Source: SHXO01 sp964523885 (GTDB lineage Bacteria; Pseudomonadota; Gammaproteobacteria; Burkholderiales; SHXO01). From it: DNA of 64,000 nt. A program made the translations under genes and the position numbers. Below are positions 28,278-35,331 of this stretch, piece by piece. The stretch is taken from NCBI GenBank assembly GCA_964523885.1, contig CAZFYX010000094.1, forward strand, positions 1 to 64,000. The letters run 5' to 3'. Below the pieces are notes generated by a model, which worked only from the letters and a program-made list of their open reading frames with translations, was not told the DNA's origin and searched no databases. Positions within the stretch are counted from its first letter, which is position 1; the number at the start of each line of letters is the position of its first letter.

Positions 28278-29480
28278 ATGACCAAGCAAGTACAGGACGC
28301 CTACATCGTCGCCGCCAAGCGCAGCCCCGTGGGCAAGGCCCCGCGCGGCATGTTGCGCAACGTGCGTCCCGACGACCTGCTCGCGCACACCTTGCGCGCC
28401 GCGCTGGCGCAGGTGCCGGGGCTGGATCCGGCCGCGATCGATGACGTGGTGGTCGGATGCGCCATTCCCGAAGCGGAGCAGGGCATGAACGTCGCCCGCG
28501 TGGGGCTGCTGCTCGCGGGACTGCCGGACACGGTATCGGGGCTGACGGTCAACCGCTTCTGCTCCTCGGGACTGCAGGCGGTGGCCATCGCCGCCGACCG
28601 CATCCGGCTGGGCGAGGCCGACGTGATGATCGGGGCCGGCACCGAGAGCATGAGCATGATCCCGATGGGCGGGAACAAGATCTCGTTCAGCGAGCACATC
28701 TTCGAGCGGGACGAGAACATCGCCATCGGTTACGGGATGGGCATCACGGCGGAAAAGGTTGCCCAGCAATGGCAGGTGAGCCGCGAAGCGCAGGACCGGT
28801 TCGCCACCGAGAGCCATCGCAAGGCGCTGGCGGCGATCGAGAAAGGCGAGTTCGCCGACGAGATGGCGCCCTACACCATCGACGAGAAGCTGCCCGACCT
28901 CGCCACCCACGAGGTCGCGCACCGGACCCGCACCGTCTCGGTCGACGAAGGTCCGCGCGCAGGGACCACGCCGGAAGTGCTGGCGAAGCTCAAGCCCGCC
29001 TTTGCCGTGAAGGGTTCGGTGACGGCGGGCAACAGCTCGCAGACGTCGGACGGCGCGGGCGCCGTCATCCTGGCCAGCGAGGCCGCGGTCCGGCGCTTCA
29101 ACCTGCAGCCGCTGGCGCGCTTCCTCGGCTTTGCCGTCGCCGGCGTGCCACCGGATGTGATGGGCATCGGTCCGAAGTTCGCGATCCCGAAGGTGCTCAG
29201 GCAGGTCGGCCTGAAGCAGGAGGACATCGACTCGATCGAGCTGAACGAGGCGTTCGCCGCGCAGAGCCTTGCGGTGATCCACGACCTGGGGCTGGATCCG
29301 ACGAAGGTCAATCCGGTTGGCGGTGCCATTGCGCTGGGTCATCCGCTCGGTGCGACGGGCGCCATCCGTACCGCGACGCTCGTACATGGCCTGCGCCGCC
29401 GCGGGCAGCGCTACGGCATGGTCACCATGTGCATCGGCACTGGCATGGGGGCGGCGGGAGTGTTCGAGGCGCTTCGCTGA
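28278..29480 (+). CDS. fadA: Acetyl-CoA C-acyltransferase (3-ketoacyl-CoA thiolase)
   Basis: Cleaves 3-ketoacyl-CoA with CoA, the last beta-oxidation step. 400 residues. The nucleophile is Cys95 in NRFCSSGLQA; the base is His in GGAIALGHPLGATGA; the second Cys is in MCIGTGMGAAGVF. SDGAGAVILASEAA is also typical. GGAGG lies before the ATG. The motifs and context fit a FadA/FadI-type degradative thiolase rather than biosynthetic PhbA. A family-A repeat lies on each side. Confidence 0.94.
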   Translation: MTKQVQDAYIVAAKRSPVGKAPRGMLRNVRPDDLLAHTLRAALAQVPGLDPAAIDDVVVGCAIPEAEQGMNVARVGLLLAGLPDTVSGLTVNRFCSSGLQAVAIAADRIRLGEADVMIGAGTESMSMIPMGGNKISFSEHIFERDENIAIGYGMGITAEKVAQQWQVSREAQDRFATESHRKALAAIEKGEFADEMAPYTIDEKLPDLATHEVAHRTRTVSVDEGPRAGTTPEVLAKLKPAFAVKGSVTAGNSSQTSDGAGAVILASEAAVRRFNLQPLARFLGFAVAGVPPDVMGIGPKFAIPKVLRQVGLKQEDIDSIELNEAFAAQSLAVIHDLGLDPTKVNPVGGAIALGHPLGATGAIRTATLVHGLRRRGQRYGMVTMCIGTGMGAAGVFEALR

Positions 29481-29510
29481 CGCGGCGCGTCGGGACGCCG
29501 TCAACCGCCA

Positions 29511-29615
29511 TAACCGCAGAGGACGCGGAGGGCGCAGAGGAAGGCAGAGGAGGGCGAACGGACCCGCGGGCGGGGGGTAGTTGTTCTTCCTCTGCGCCCT
29601 CTGCGGTAAATGAGG
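29511..29615. repeat. Family-A two-armed repeat, CGCAGAGGA flavour (A3)
   Basis: Left arm TAACCGCAGAGGACGCGGAG and onward to 29550; right arm CTTCCTCTGCGCCCTCTGCG then GTAAATGAGG; spacer about 35 bases. It separates the thiolase gene from the enolase-superfamily gene. Confidence 0.9.
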
Positions 29616-29698
29616 TTCTGTTCCCCGGTACGAGCGAGGCTGCCGGCAGTCGAGTCGGCTAGAATCGGCGCTGCTCACAAGGAGAACGGAGGAGCGCA

Positions 29699-30808
29699 GT
29701 GCCCAAGATCACCCGGGTCGAGATCTGGCAGGTCGACCTCAAGCCGCACGTTCCCCGTTCGGATGCGATCCAGACCTTCTCCATGCAGGAGACGCCCATG
29801 CTGCGCGTCTTCTGCGACGACGGTTCGGAAGGGACCGGCTACTCCTACACCATCGGCACCGGCGGCTCCTCTGTGCTCGCGCTGCTGCGCGACCACATGG
29901 CACCGCGGCTGATCGGCCGTGATCCGGCCATGGTCGAGGAGATCTGGAAGGACCTCTTCATGTACACCCATGCGACCTCCGTGGGTGCGATCACCAGCAT
30001 CGCGCTGTGCTGCGTGGACACGGCGCTGTGGGATCTGCGTTGCCGGCGTGCCGGGCTGCCGTTGCACGTGATGGCGGGCGGGGCACAGTCGCGCATCCCG
30101 GTGTACGACACCGAAGGCGGCTGGCTCCACCTGTCGCCGGCGGAGGTGGTGGAGAACGCGCAGGCGGCGAAAGCCAAGGGCTTTCGCGCGGTGAAGGTCA
30201 AGGTCGGCCGGCCGCACGTCGCCGAGGACGTTGCGCGACTGTCCGCCGTGCGCAAGGCGCTGGGCGACGACTACGACATCATGACCGACGCCAACCAGGG
30301 CTTCACGGTGTCGGAGGCGATCCGCCGCGCCCGCCACTACGAGGACGCCGACATCTACTGGTACGAGGAGCCGCTGCCGGCCGAGGATCTCAACGGGCAC
30401 GTGCTGCTGTCGCAGTCCACCTCGATCCCGATCGCCATCGGCGAGTCGCTCTACCATCCGGCGCACTTCCGCGAATACCTTCAGCGCGGCGCCTGCGGCA
30501 TCGTGCAGGTCGACGTGGGCCGCGTCGGCGGGATCACCCCCTGGCTGAAGGTGGCGCACCTCGCCGAGACCTTCAACGTGCAGGTCTGCCCGCACTTCCT
30601 GATGGAGATTCATCTCCCGCTGGTGCTCGCCGTGCCCAACGCGACCTGGCTGGAGCACATCCCCCAGCTCGACCGCATCACGCACTCGCGCGTGGTCATG
30701 CAGGACGGCTATGCCCTGCCGCCGCAGACCCCGGGCCTGGGGATCGAGTGGGACTGGGACGCGATCGCGCGGATGCGCAATGCGGCGCCGATCGTGGTTG
30801 CAGCCTGA
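29699..30808 (+). CDS. Enolase-superfamily enzyme, mandelate racemase/muconate lactonizing type
   Basis: 369 residues. The N-terminal capping domain is followed by a TIM barrel with the metal ligands Asp (IMTDANQGF), Glu (YWYEEPLP) and Glu (IAIGESLYH). A Lys pair in AVKVKVG is the first-face base, and the His in QVCPHFLMEIH the opposite-face base, as in the mandelate racemase subgroup. It therefore abstracts a proton alpha to a carboxylate; the substrate (an acid sugar or other hydroxy acid) cannot be told. GTG start with GGAGG eight bases upstream. It may form an operon with the next gene, 25 bases downstream. Confidence 0.88.
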   Translation: MPKITRVEIWQVDLKPHVPRSDAIQTFSMQETPMLRVFCDDGSEGTGYSYTIGTGGSSVLALLRDHMAPRLIGRDPAMVEEIWKDLFMYTHATSVGAITSIALCCVDTALWDLRCRRAGLPLHVMAGGAQSRIPVYDTEGGWLHLSPAEVVENAQAAKAKGFRAVKVKVGRPHVAEDVARLSAVRKALGDDYDIMTDANQGFTVSEAIRRARHYEDADIYWYEEPLPAEDLNGHVLLSQSTSIPIAIGESLYHPAHFREYLQRGACGIVQVDVGRVGGITPWLKVAHLAETFNVQVCPHFLMEIHLPLVLAVPNATWLEHIPQLDRITHSRVVMQDGYALPPQTPGLGIEWDWDAIARMRNAAPIVVAA

Positions 30809-30833
30809 GCGGCACTCGGAGGAGGAGAAGAAC

Positions 30834-31286
30834 ATGAGAATCGCCATGGCGTTCCTGCTGATGACGGGTTGGCTGGCCTCGATGCCGGCAGCCCTGGCCG
30901 ACACCTCGACGCCCGTCGGCCTCTGGCGGACCGTCGACGACAAGACCGGCAAGGAGCGGGCACTGCTGCGCGTCGAGGAGACCGACGGCTCGTACCACGC
31001 CCACATCGAGAAGATCGTCACCCGGCTGCCGGACGACGATCCCGATGACCTGTGCCGCAAGTGCGAAGGCGAGCGCAAGGACAAGCCCGTCGTCGGCATG
31101 GTGATCCTGTGGGGCTTGAAGAAGGATGGCGACCAGTACAGCGGCGGCGAGATACTCGACCCGAAGAACGGCAAGATCTACCGCGCCAGGATGAAGCTGC
31201 TCGACAATGGCAGAAAACTCGAGGTGCGCGGGTACATCGGCATCTCGCTGCTGGGGCGGTCGCAGACCTGGGTCCGCGAGCAGTAA
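30834..31286 (+). CDS. DUF2147 periplasmic protein
   Basis: 150 residues. A signal peptide (about 1-22, ending AALA) and the DUF2147 domain (VGLWRTVDDKTGKERALLRV, VVGMVILWGLKKDGDQYSGG, ILDPKNGKIYRARMKL, EVRGYIGISLLGRSQTWVR). A pair of Cys (DDLCRKCEGE) may form a disulfide. The family has no assigned function. SD GGAGGAG lies before the ATG. It is possibly cotranscribed with the enolase-superfamily gene, but a shared role is not evident. Confidence 0.87.
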   Translation: MRIAMAFLLMTGWLASMPAALADTSTPVGLWRTVDDKTGKERALLRVEETDGSYHAHIEKIVTRLPDDDPDDLCRKCEGERKDKPVVGMVILWGLKKDGDQYSGGEILDPKNGKIYRARMKLLDNGRKLEVRGYIGISLLGRSQTWVREQ

Positions 31287-31299
31287 GTCCTGAGCCCTT

Positions 31300-31388
31300 G
31301 ACCGCTAGGACCGCAGAGGACGCAGAGGGCGCAGAGGCGATACGAGGATGTTCCTCTGCGGTCCTCTGCGTCCTCTGCGGTGAGTGCG
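31300..31388. repeat. Family-A two-armed repeat, CGCAGAGGA flavour (A4)
   Basis: The left arm (31300-31337) has three units CGCAGAGGA, CGCAGAGGG and CGCAGAGG; the right arm (31353-31388) has CCTCTGCGGTCCTCTGCG and further inverted units; the spacer is only 15 bases, giving the tightest hairpin of the family. Confidence 0.9.
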
Positions 31389-31423
31389 TTTCGATGTAGG
31401 GCAACGTCGCCGCGGGGATCGAA

Positions 31424-33022
31424 ATGACACAAGGACGCTTGAAGTTCTGGGGCTGGGGCCGCGAGGACGTGGTGCTCTCGGCGGACGAGATCGCCCGCCT
31501 GGAGGGCGCCTACGCGAAGCGCTTCGGCCTGTCCGGCTACGACGTGACGCCGACGCCGCGCCCGGAGGACATCGAGCTGCGCGCGCCGCGCACGTCCGTG
31601 CCGGGTGCACTGTCCGACCTCTGCACCACCGATCACCACGAGCGGCTGGTGCACAGCTACGGCAAGTCGTTCTTCGACAGTGTGCGCGCGTTCGCCCGCG
31701 ACTTTGCCAATCCGCCGGACGTGATCGCCTTCCCGCGGACGGAAGCCGACGTGGTCAGCGTGCTGGACTGGTGCGACTCGATCGATGCGGTGGCGATCCC
31801 GTGGGGCGGAGGTTCCAGCGTGGTCGGCGGGGTGGAGCCGCCGCGCACTGACCGCCCCGTGGTGACCATCGACCTGAAGCACCTCGACCGCGTCGTGGAG
31901 ATCGACGCGACCTCCCAGGCGGCACGCATCCAGGGCGGCGTCTACGGCCCCGCGCTGGAGCGCCAGCTCAGGGCCAGCGGCCTGACGCTGCGGCACTTCC
32001 CGCAGTCCTTCGAGTTCTCCACGCTGGGCGGCTGGATCGCCACCCGCGGCGGCGGCCACTACGCCACGCTGTACACCCACATCGACGAGTTCGTCGAGAG
32101 CCTGCGCGTGGTCACGCCGGCGGGCGCGCTGGAGTCGTTCCGGCTGCCCGGCTCCGGTGCGGGGCCGAGCCCCGATCGCATGTTCATCGGCTCCGAAGGT
32201 ACCCTGGGGATCATCACCGAGGCGTGGATGCGGCTGCGCCGCCGGCCCACCTTCCGGGCCAACACGACGGCGCGCTTCCGCGACTTCCACCAGGCGGCGC
32301 AGTGCGTCCGGGCGCTCTCGCAGGCGCACCTGTACCCGGCCAATTGCCGCCTCGTGGATGCGGACGAAGCCCTGGTCAACGGGGCCGGGGACGGCAGCCA
32401 CGCGATTCTGGTCATCACCTTCGAATCCGCCGACCGGCCCCAGGATGCGCTGCTGCAGCGCGCGCTGGAGCTCGTCCGCGAGCATGGCGGCGAGTACGAC
32501 GCGGAGGCGATCGGCCGCGACGGCGCGCAGCGGGAAGGCGCCGCGGGGCAGTGGCGCGACGCCTTCATCCGCATGCCCTACAGCCGCGAAGTGCTCACGC
32601 CGCGCGGCGTCATCGTCGAGACCTTCGAGACGTCGATCACCTGGGATCGCTTCCCCGACTTCCACGCGCAGGTGAAGTCAGCGACCGAGCGGGCCATCCG
32701 CGAGGTGACCGGCAGGCCCGGACTGGTGACCTGCCGGTTCACGCACGTCTACCCGGACGGACCGGCGCCGTACTTCTCGTTCCACGCCTGCGGCGACAAG
32801 GCCCGCCTGGCCGAGCAGTGCTGGCAGATCAAGATCGCCGCGTCGGAGGTGCTCAACCGCCTGGGCGGGACGATCACCCACCACCACGCGGTGGGGCGCG
32901 ATCACCGGCGCTGGTACGATCGCCAGCGTCCGCCGTTGTTCGCGCAGGCGATGCTGGCTGCCAAGCGCACGCTGGATCCGAAGGGGATGCTCAACCCCGG
33001 AGTGCTGTTCGACCCCGAGTAG
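31424..33022 (+). CDS. FAD-binding oxidase, alkylglycerone-phosphate synthase-like
   Basis: 532 residues. VAO-type flavoprotein: a PP-loop FAD domain (about 100-270; AIPWGGGSSVVGGVEPP, STLGGWIATRGGGHYAT, SEGTLGIITEAWMRL) and a C-terminal FAD-oxidase cap (about 280-520) with the late Gly/His segment GTITHHHAVGRDHR. This pattern is that of alkyl-DHAP synthase (AGPS) and D-lactate/glycolate oxidase relatives. The HHH near the C-terminus favours the AGPS group, which forms the ether bond of plasmalogen precursors in eukaryotes. Many bacterial members are uncharacterised, so the product is not assigned. Confidence 0.87.
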   Translation: MTQGRLKFWGWGREDVVLSADEIARLEGAYAKRFGLSGYDVTPTPRPEDIELRAPRTSVPGALSDLCTTDHHERLVHSYGKSFFDSVRAFARDFANPPDVIAFPRTEADVVSVLDWCDSIDAVAIPWGGGSSVVGGVEPPRTDRPVVTIDLKHLDRVVEIDATSQAARIQGGVYGPALERQLRASGLTLRHFPQSFEFSTLGGWIATRGGGHYATLYTHIDEFVESLRVVTPAGALESFRLPGSGAGPSPDRMFIGSEGTLGIITEAWMRLRRRPTFRANTTARFRDFHQAAQCVRALSQAHLYPANCRLVDADEALVNGAGDGSHAILVITFESADRPQDALLQRALELVREHGGEYDAEAIGRDGAQREGAAGQWRDAFIRMPYSREVLTPRGVIVETFETSITWDRFPDFHAQVKSATERAIREVTGRPGLVTCRFTHVYPDGPAPYFSFHACGDKARLAEQCWQIKIAASEVLNRLGGTITHHHAVGRDHRRWYDRQRPPLFAQAMLAAKRTLDPKGMLNPGVLFDPE

Positions 33023-33030
33023 CCCGATAT

Positions 33031-33047
33031 CCCGTGCCGCGCACGGG
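33031..33047. terminator. Hairpin after the FAD-oxidase gene
   Basis: CCCGTGC-CGC-GCACGGG, a 7-bp perfect stem beginning nine bases after the stop. No T tract follows, so it is a weak candidate terminator. Confidence 0.4.
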
Positions 33048-33093
33048 GAATGGGACTATAGTCGGCGCGCTGGTTGCACAACCATGGCCGACC

Positions 33094-34452
33094 ATGATCC
33101 GCGTCCTGCTGGCCTGTATTCTTTTCAGCGTGAGCGTCGCTGCCCGGGCGGAATCGGGCGCGGTCGTCGTCCTCACCATCAACGGCGCGATCGGGCCGGC
33201 CGTCGCGGACTACTTCCATCGCGGCCTGGACAAGGCCGCCCGTCAGAACGCGCAGCTCGTCGTCGTCCAGATGGATACGCCGGGAGGACTGGACACGTCG
33301 ATGCGCTCGATGATCAAGGACATCCTCGCCTCGCCGGTGCCGGTGGCGATGTACGTTTCGCCCAGCGGGGCGCGCGCGGCCAGCGCCGGGACCTATCTTC
33401 TGTATGCCAGCCACATCGCGGCAATGGCGCCGGCCACCAACCTCGGTGCGGCGACCCCGGTGCAGATCGGCGCAGGCGGGCAGGGCGAGCGCAAGCCCGC
33501 TGGCGATCGGGGCGCGACGGGAAAGGAGCGCGAGTCGCCGGACGCGGATGGCGATGCGATGCATCGCAAGGTCGTCTCCGACGCCGTCGCGTACATCCGC
33601 GGTCTCGCCCAGTTGCGTGGGCGCAACGCCGCGTGGGCGGAGAAGGCGGTGCGCGAGGCAGTGAGCCTGCCCGCGGACGAGGCCCTCGCGAGCAAGGTGA
33701 TCGACGTGATCGCCAGCGATGTTCCGGACCTCCTGCGCAAGGTGAACGGCCGCACCCTGGAGATTGCCGGCGTGAAGCGCACGCTGCAGACCGAGGGCGC
33801 GGCGCTGGTGCGGGCCGAGCCCGACTGGCGCAGCCGTCTGCTGGGCGTGATCACCGACCCGAGCATCGCCTACATCCTGATGCTGGTGGGAATCTACGGG
33901 ATCCTGTTCGAGCTCTACAGCCCCGGCCTGATCCTGCCCGGGGTGATTGGCGGGGTGTGCCTGCTGCTCGCGCTGTATGCGCTGCAGATGCTGCCGATCA
34001 ACTATGCGGGGCTGGGATTGATCCTGCTCGGCATGACGTTCATGGCCGCAGAGCTGTTCATCACCTCCCACGGTGCCCTGGGCATCGGCGGCGCCGTGGC
34101 CTTCGTCATCGGCTCGGTGATGCTGATCGACACCGACGTGCCCGGCTACGACATTCCGTGGACCCTGATCGCGCTGGTGACCGCCAGCAGTATCGCGTTC
34201 TTCCTGGTCGTGCTCAACATGGCATTGCGCGCGCGCAAGCGGCCAGTGGTGACCGGCAGCGAGGAGCTGATGAACGCGCCCGGCGAGGTGCTCGAGCATC
34301 GCGACGGAATCTGGTGGGCGCGCGTGCACAGCGAGCTGTGGCGGGTACGCAGCGACCTGCCGCTCAAGCGTCACCTGCGCGTGCGGGTGACGGGACGTGA
34401 CGGCCTCACCCTGATCGTTGCGCCGGAAGAATCCCAACCCGCAGGACACTAG
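33094..34452 (+). CDS. NfeD family membrane serine protease (long form)
   Basis: 452 residues. A signal peptide (1-22) is followed by a ClpP-like protease domain (about 25-245) with PGGLDTSMRSMIK and SPSGARAASAGTYLL, the latter holding the catalytic Ser, and a Lys base expected further on. Four or five membrane segments (about 255-390) and a C-terminal OB-fold NfeD domain (about 395-450) complete it. Long NfeD proteins work with the slipin encoded next and cleave its C-terminal region in archaea. The slipin gene starts two bases after the stop. ATG at 33094; the SD is poor. Confidence 0.9.
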   Translation: MIRVLLACILFSVSVAARAESGAVVVLTINGAIGPAVADYFHRGLDKAARQNAQLVVVQMDTPGGLDTSMRSMIKDILASPVPVAMYVSPSGARAASAGTYLLYASHIAAMAPATNLGAATPVQIGAGGQGERKPAGDRGATGKERESPDADGDAMHRKVVSDAVAYIRGLAQLRGRNAAWAEKAVREAVSLPADEALASKVIDVIASDVPDLLRKVNGRTLEIAGVKRTLQTEGAALVRAEPDWRSRLLGVITDPSIAYILMLVGIYGILFELYSPGLILPGVIGGVCLLLALYALQMLPINYAGLGLILLGMTFMAAELFITSHGALGIGGAVAFVIGSVMLIDTDVPGYDIPWTLIALVTASSIAFFLVVLNMALRARKRPVVTGSEELMNAPGEVLEHRDGIWWARVHSELWRVRSDLPLKRHLRVRVTGRDGLTLIVAPEESQPAGH

Positions 34453-34454
34453 CC

Positions 34455-35231
34455 ATGCAGACCCTCAGCGCCGGAACGATCGTCGTCGTCCTCATCGTCG
34501 CCCTGCTGTTCTACTCGATCCGCATCCTGCGCGAGTACGAACGCGGGGTGGTGTTCCAGCTCGGGCGCTTCTGGCGCGTGAAGGGGCCCGGGTTGGTGGT
34601 CGTGATCCCCGGCGTGCAGCAGATGGTCAAGGTCGACCTGCGCACGGTGACCATGGACGTGCCCTCGCAGGACGTGATCTCCAAGGACAACGTCTCGGTG
34701 AAGGTGAACGCCGTGGTCTACTTCCGGGTGGTCGAGCCGGAGAAGGCGATCATCCAGGTCGAGAACTTCCTGGTGGCCACCAGCCAGCTGGCGCAGACCA
34801 CGCTGCGGGCGGTGCTCGGCAAGCACGAACTGGACGAGATGCTGTCCGAGCGCGAGAAGCTGAACGTCGACATCCAGAGCACGCTCGACCAGCAGACCGA
34901 CGCGTGGGGCATCAAGGTCTCCAACGTCGAGATCAAGCACATCGACCTGAACGAGAACATGGCGCGCGCCATGGCGCGGCAGGCGGAAGCCGAGCGCGAA
35001 CGGCGCTCGAAGGTGATCCTGGCCGAAGGCGAGCTGCAGGCCTCGCAGAAGCTGCTCGAGGCGGCGCGCACGCTGGCCGCCCAGCCCGAAGCGATGCAGC
35101 TGCGCTACCTGCAGACCCTCACGGTGATTGCGGGAGACCGCAGCAACACGATCGTGTTCCCGATCGACATGATCGGGTCGCTGGGGGATGCGCTGAAGAA
35201 GGCGAGGCCGGTGTCTGGAGTGACTTCCTGA
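34455..35231 (+). CDS. Slipin / SPFH-domain stomatin-like protein
   Basis: 258 residues. An N-terminal hydrophobic anchor (about 5-22) precedes the SPFH/band-7 domain (YERGVVFQLGRFWRVKGPGL, VTMDVPSQDVISKDNVSVKV) and a coiled-coil with AMARQAEAERERRSKVILAE, ending in a short hydrophobic tail (AGDRSNTIVFPIDMIGSL). Such proteins oligomerise in membrane microdomains. The neighbouring NfeD makes this the classical stomatin-NfeD operon. A hopanoid-related squalene locus nearby may be relevant to microdomains, but that is speculation. Confidence 0.92.
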   Translation: MQTLSAGTIVVVLIVALLFYSIRILREYERGVVFQLGRFWRVKGPGLVVVIPGVQQMVKVDLRTVTMDVPSQDVISKDNVSVKVNAVVYFRVVEPEKAIIQVENFLVATSQLAQTTLRAVLGKHELDEMLSEREKLNVDIQSTLDQQTDAWGIKVSNVEIKHIDLNENMARAMARQAEAERERRSKVILAEGELQASQKLLEAARTLAAQPEAMQLRYLQTLTVIAGDRSNTIVFPIDMIGSLGDALKKARPVSGVTS

Positions 35232-35319
35232 CCGCACTCAACACATAGGAATACAGAGGAAACCCGATGTAGGGGAGAAATCCTCTGTGGCCCTCTGTGT
35301 CCTCTGTGTTCGATGCGGT
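35231..35319. repeat. Family-A two-armed repeat, CACAGAGGA flavour (A5)
   Basis: Left arm ACCGCACTCAACACATAGGA then ATACAGAGGAAA; right arm TCCTCTGTGGCCCTCTGTGT then CCTCTGTGTTCGATGCGGT. It begins at the last base of the slipin stop codon and ends 12 bases before the convergent M16 peptidase stop, a position suited to a two-way terminator. Confidence 0.9.
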
Positions 35320-35331
35320 GAAGGGGTAACG

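Noticed and set aside
28129..31388. Small proteins of the type AEDAEGAEE encoded across the family-A repeats
   Set aside because: The peptides are just translated repeat units and have no start signals or conservation that I can show.
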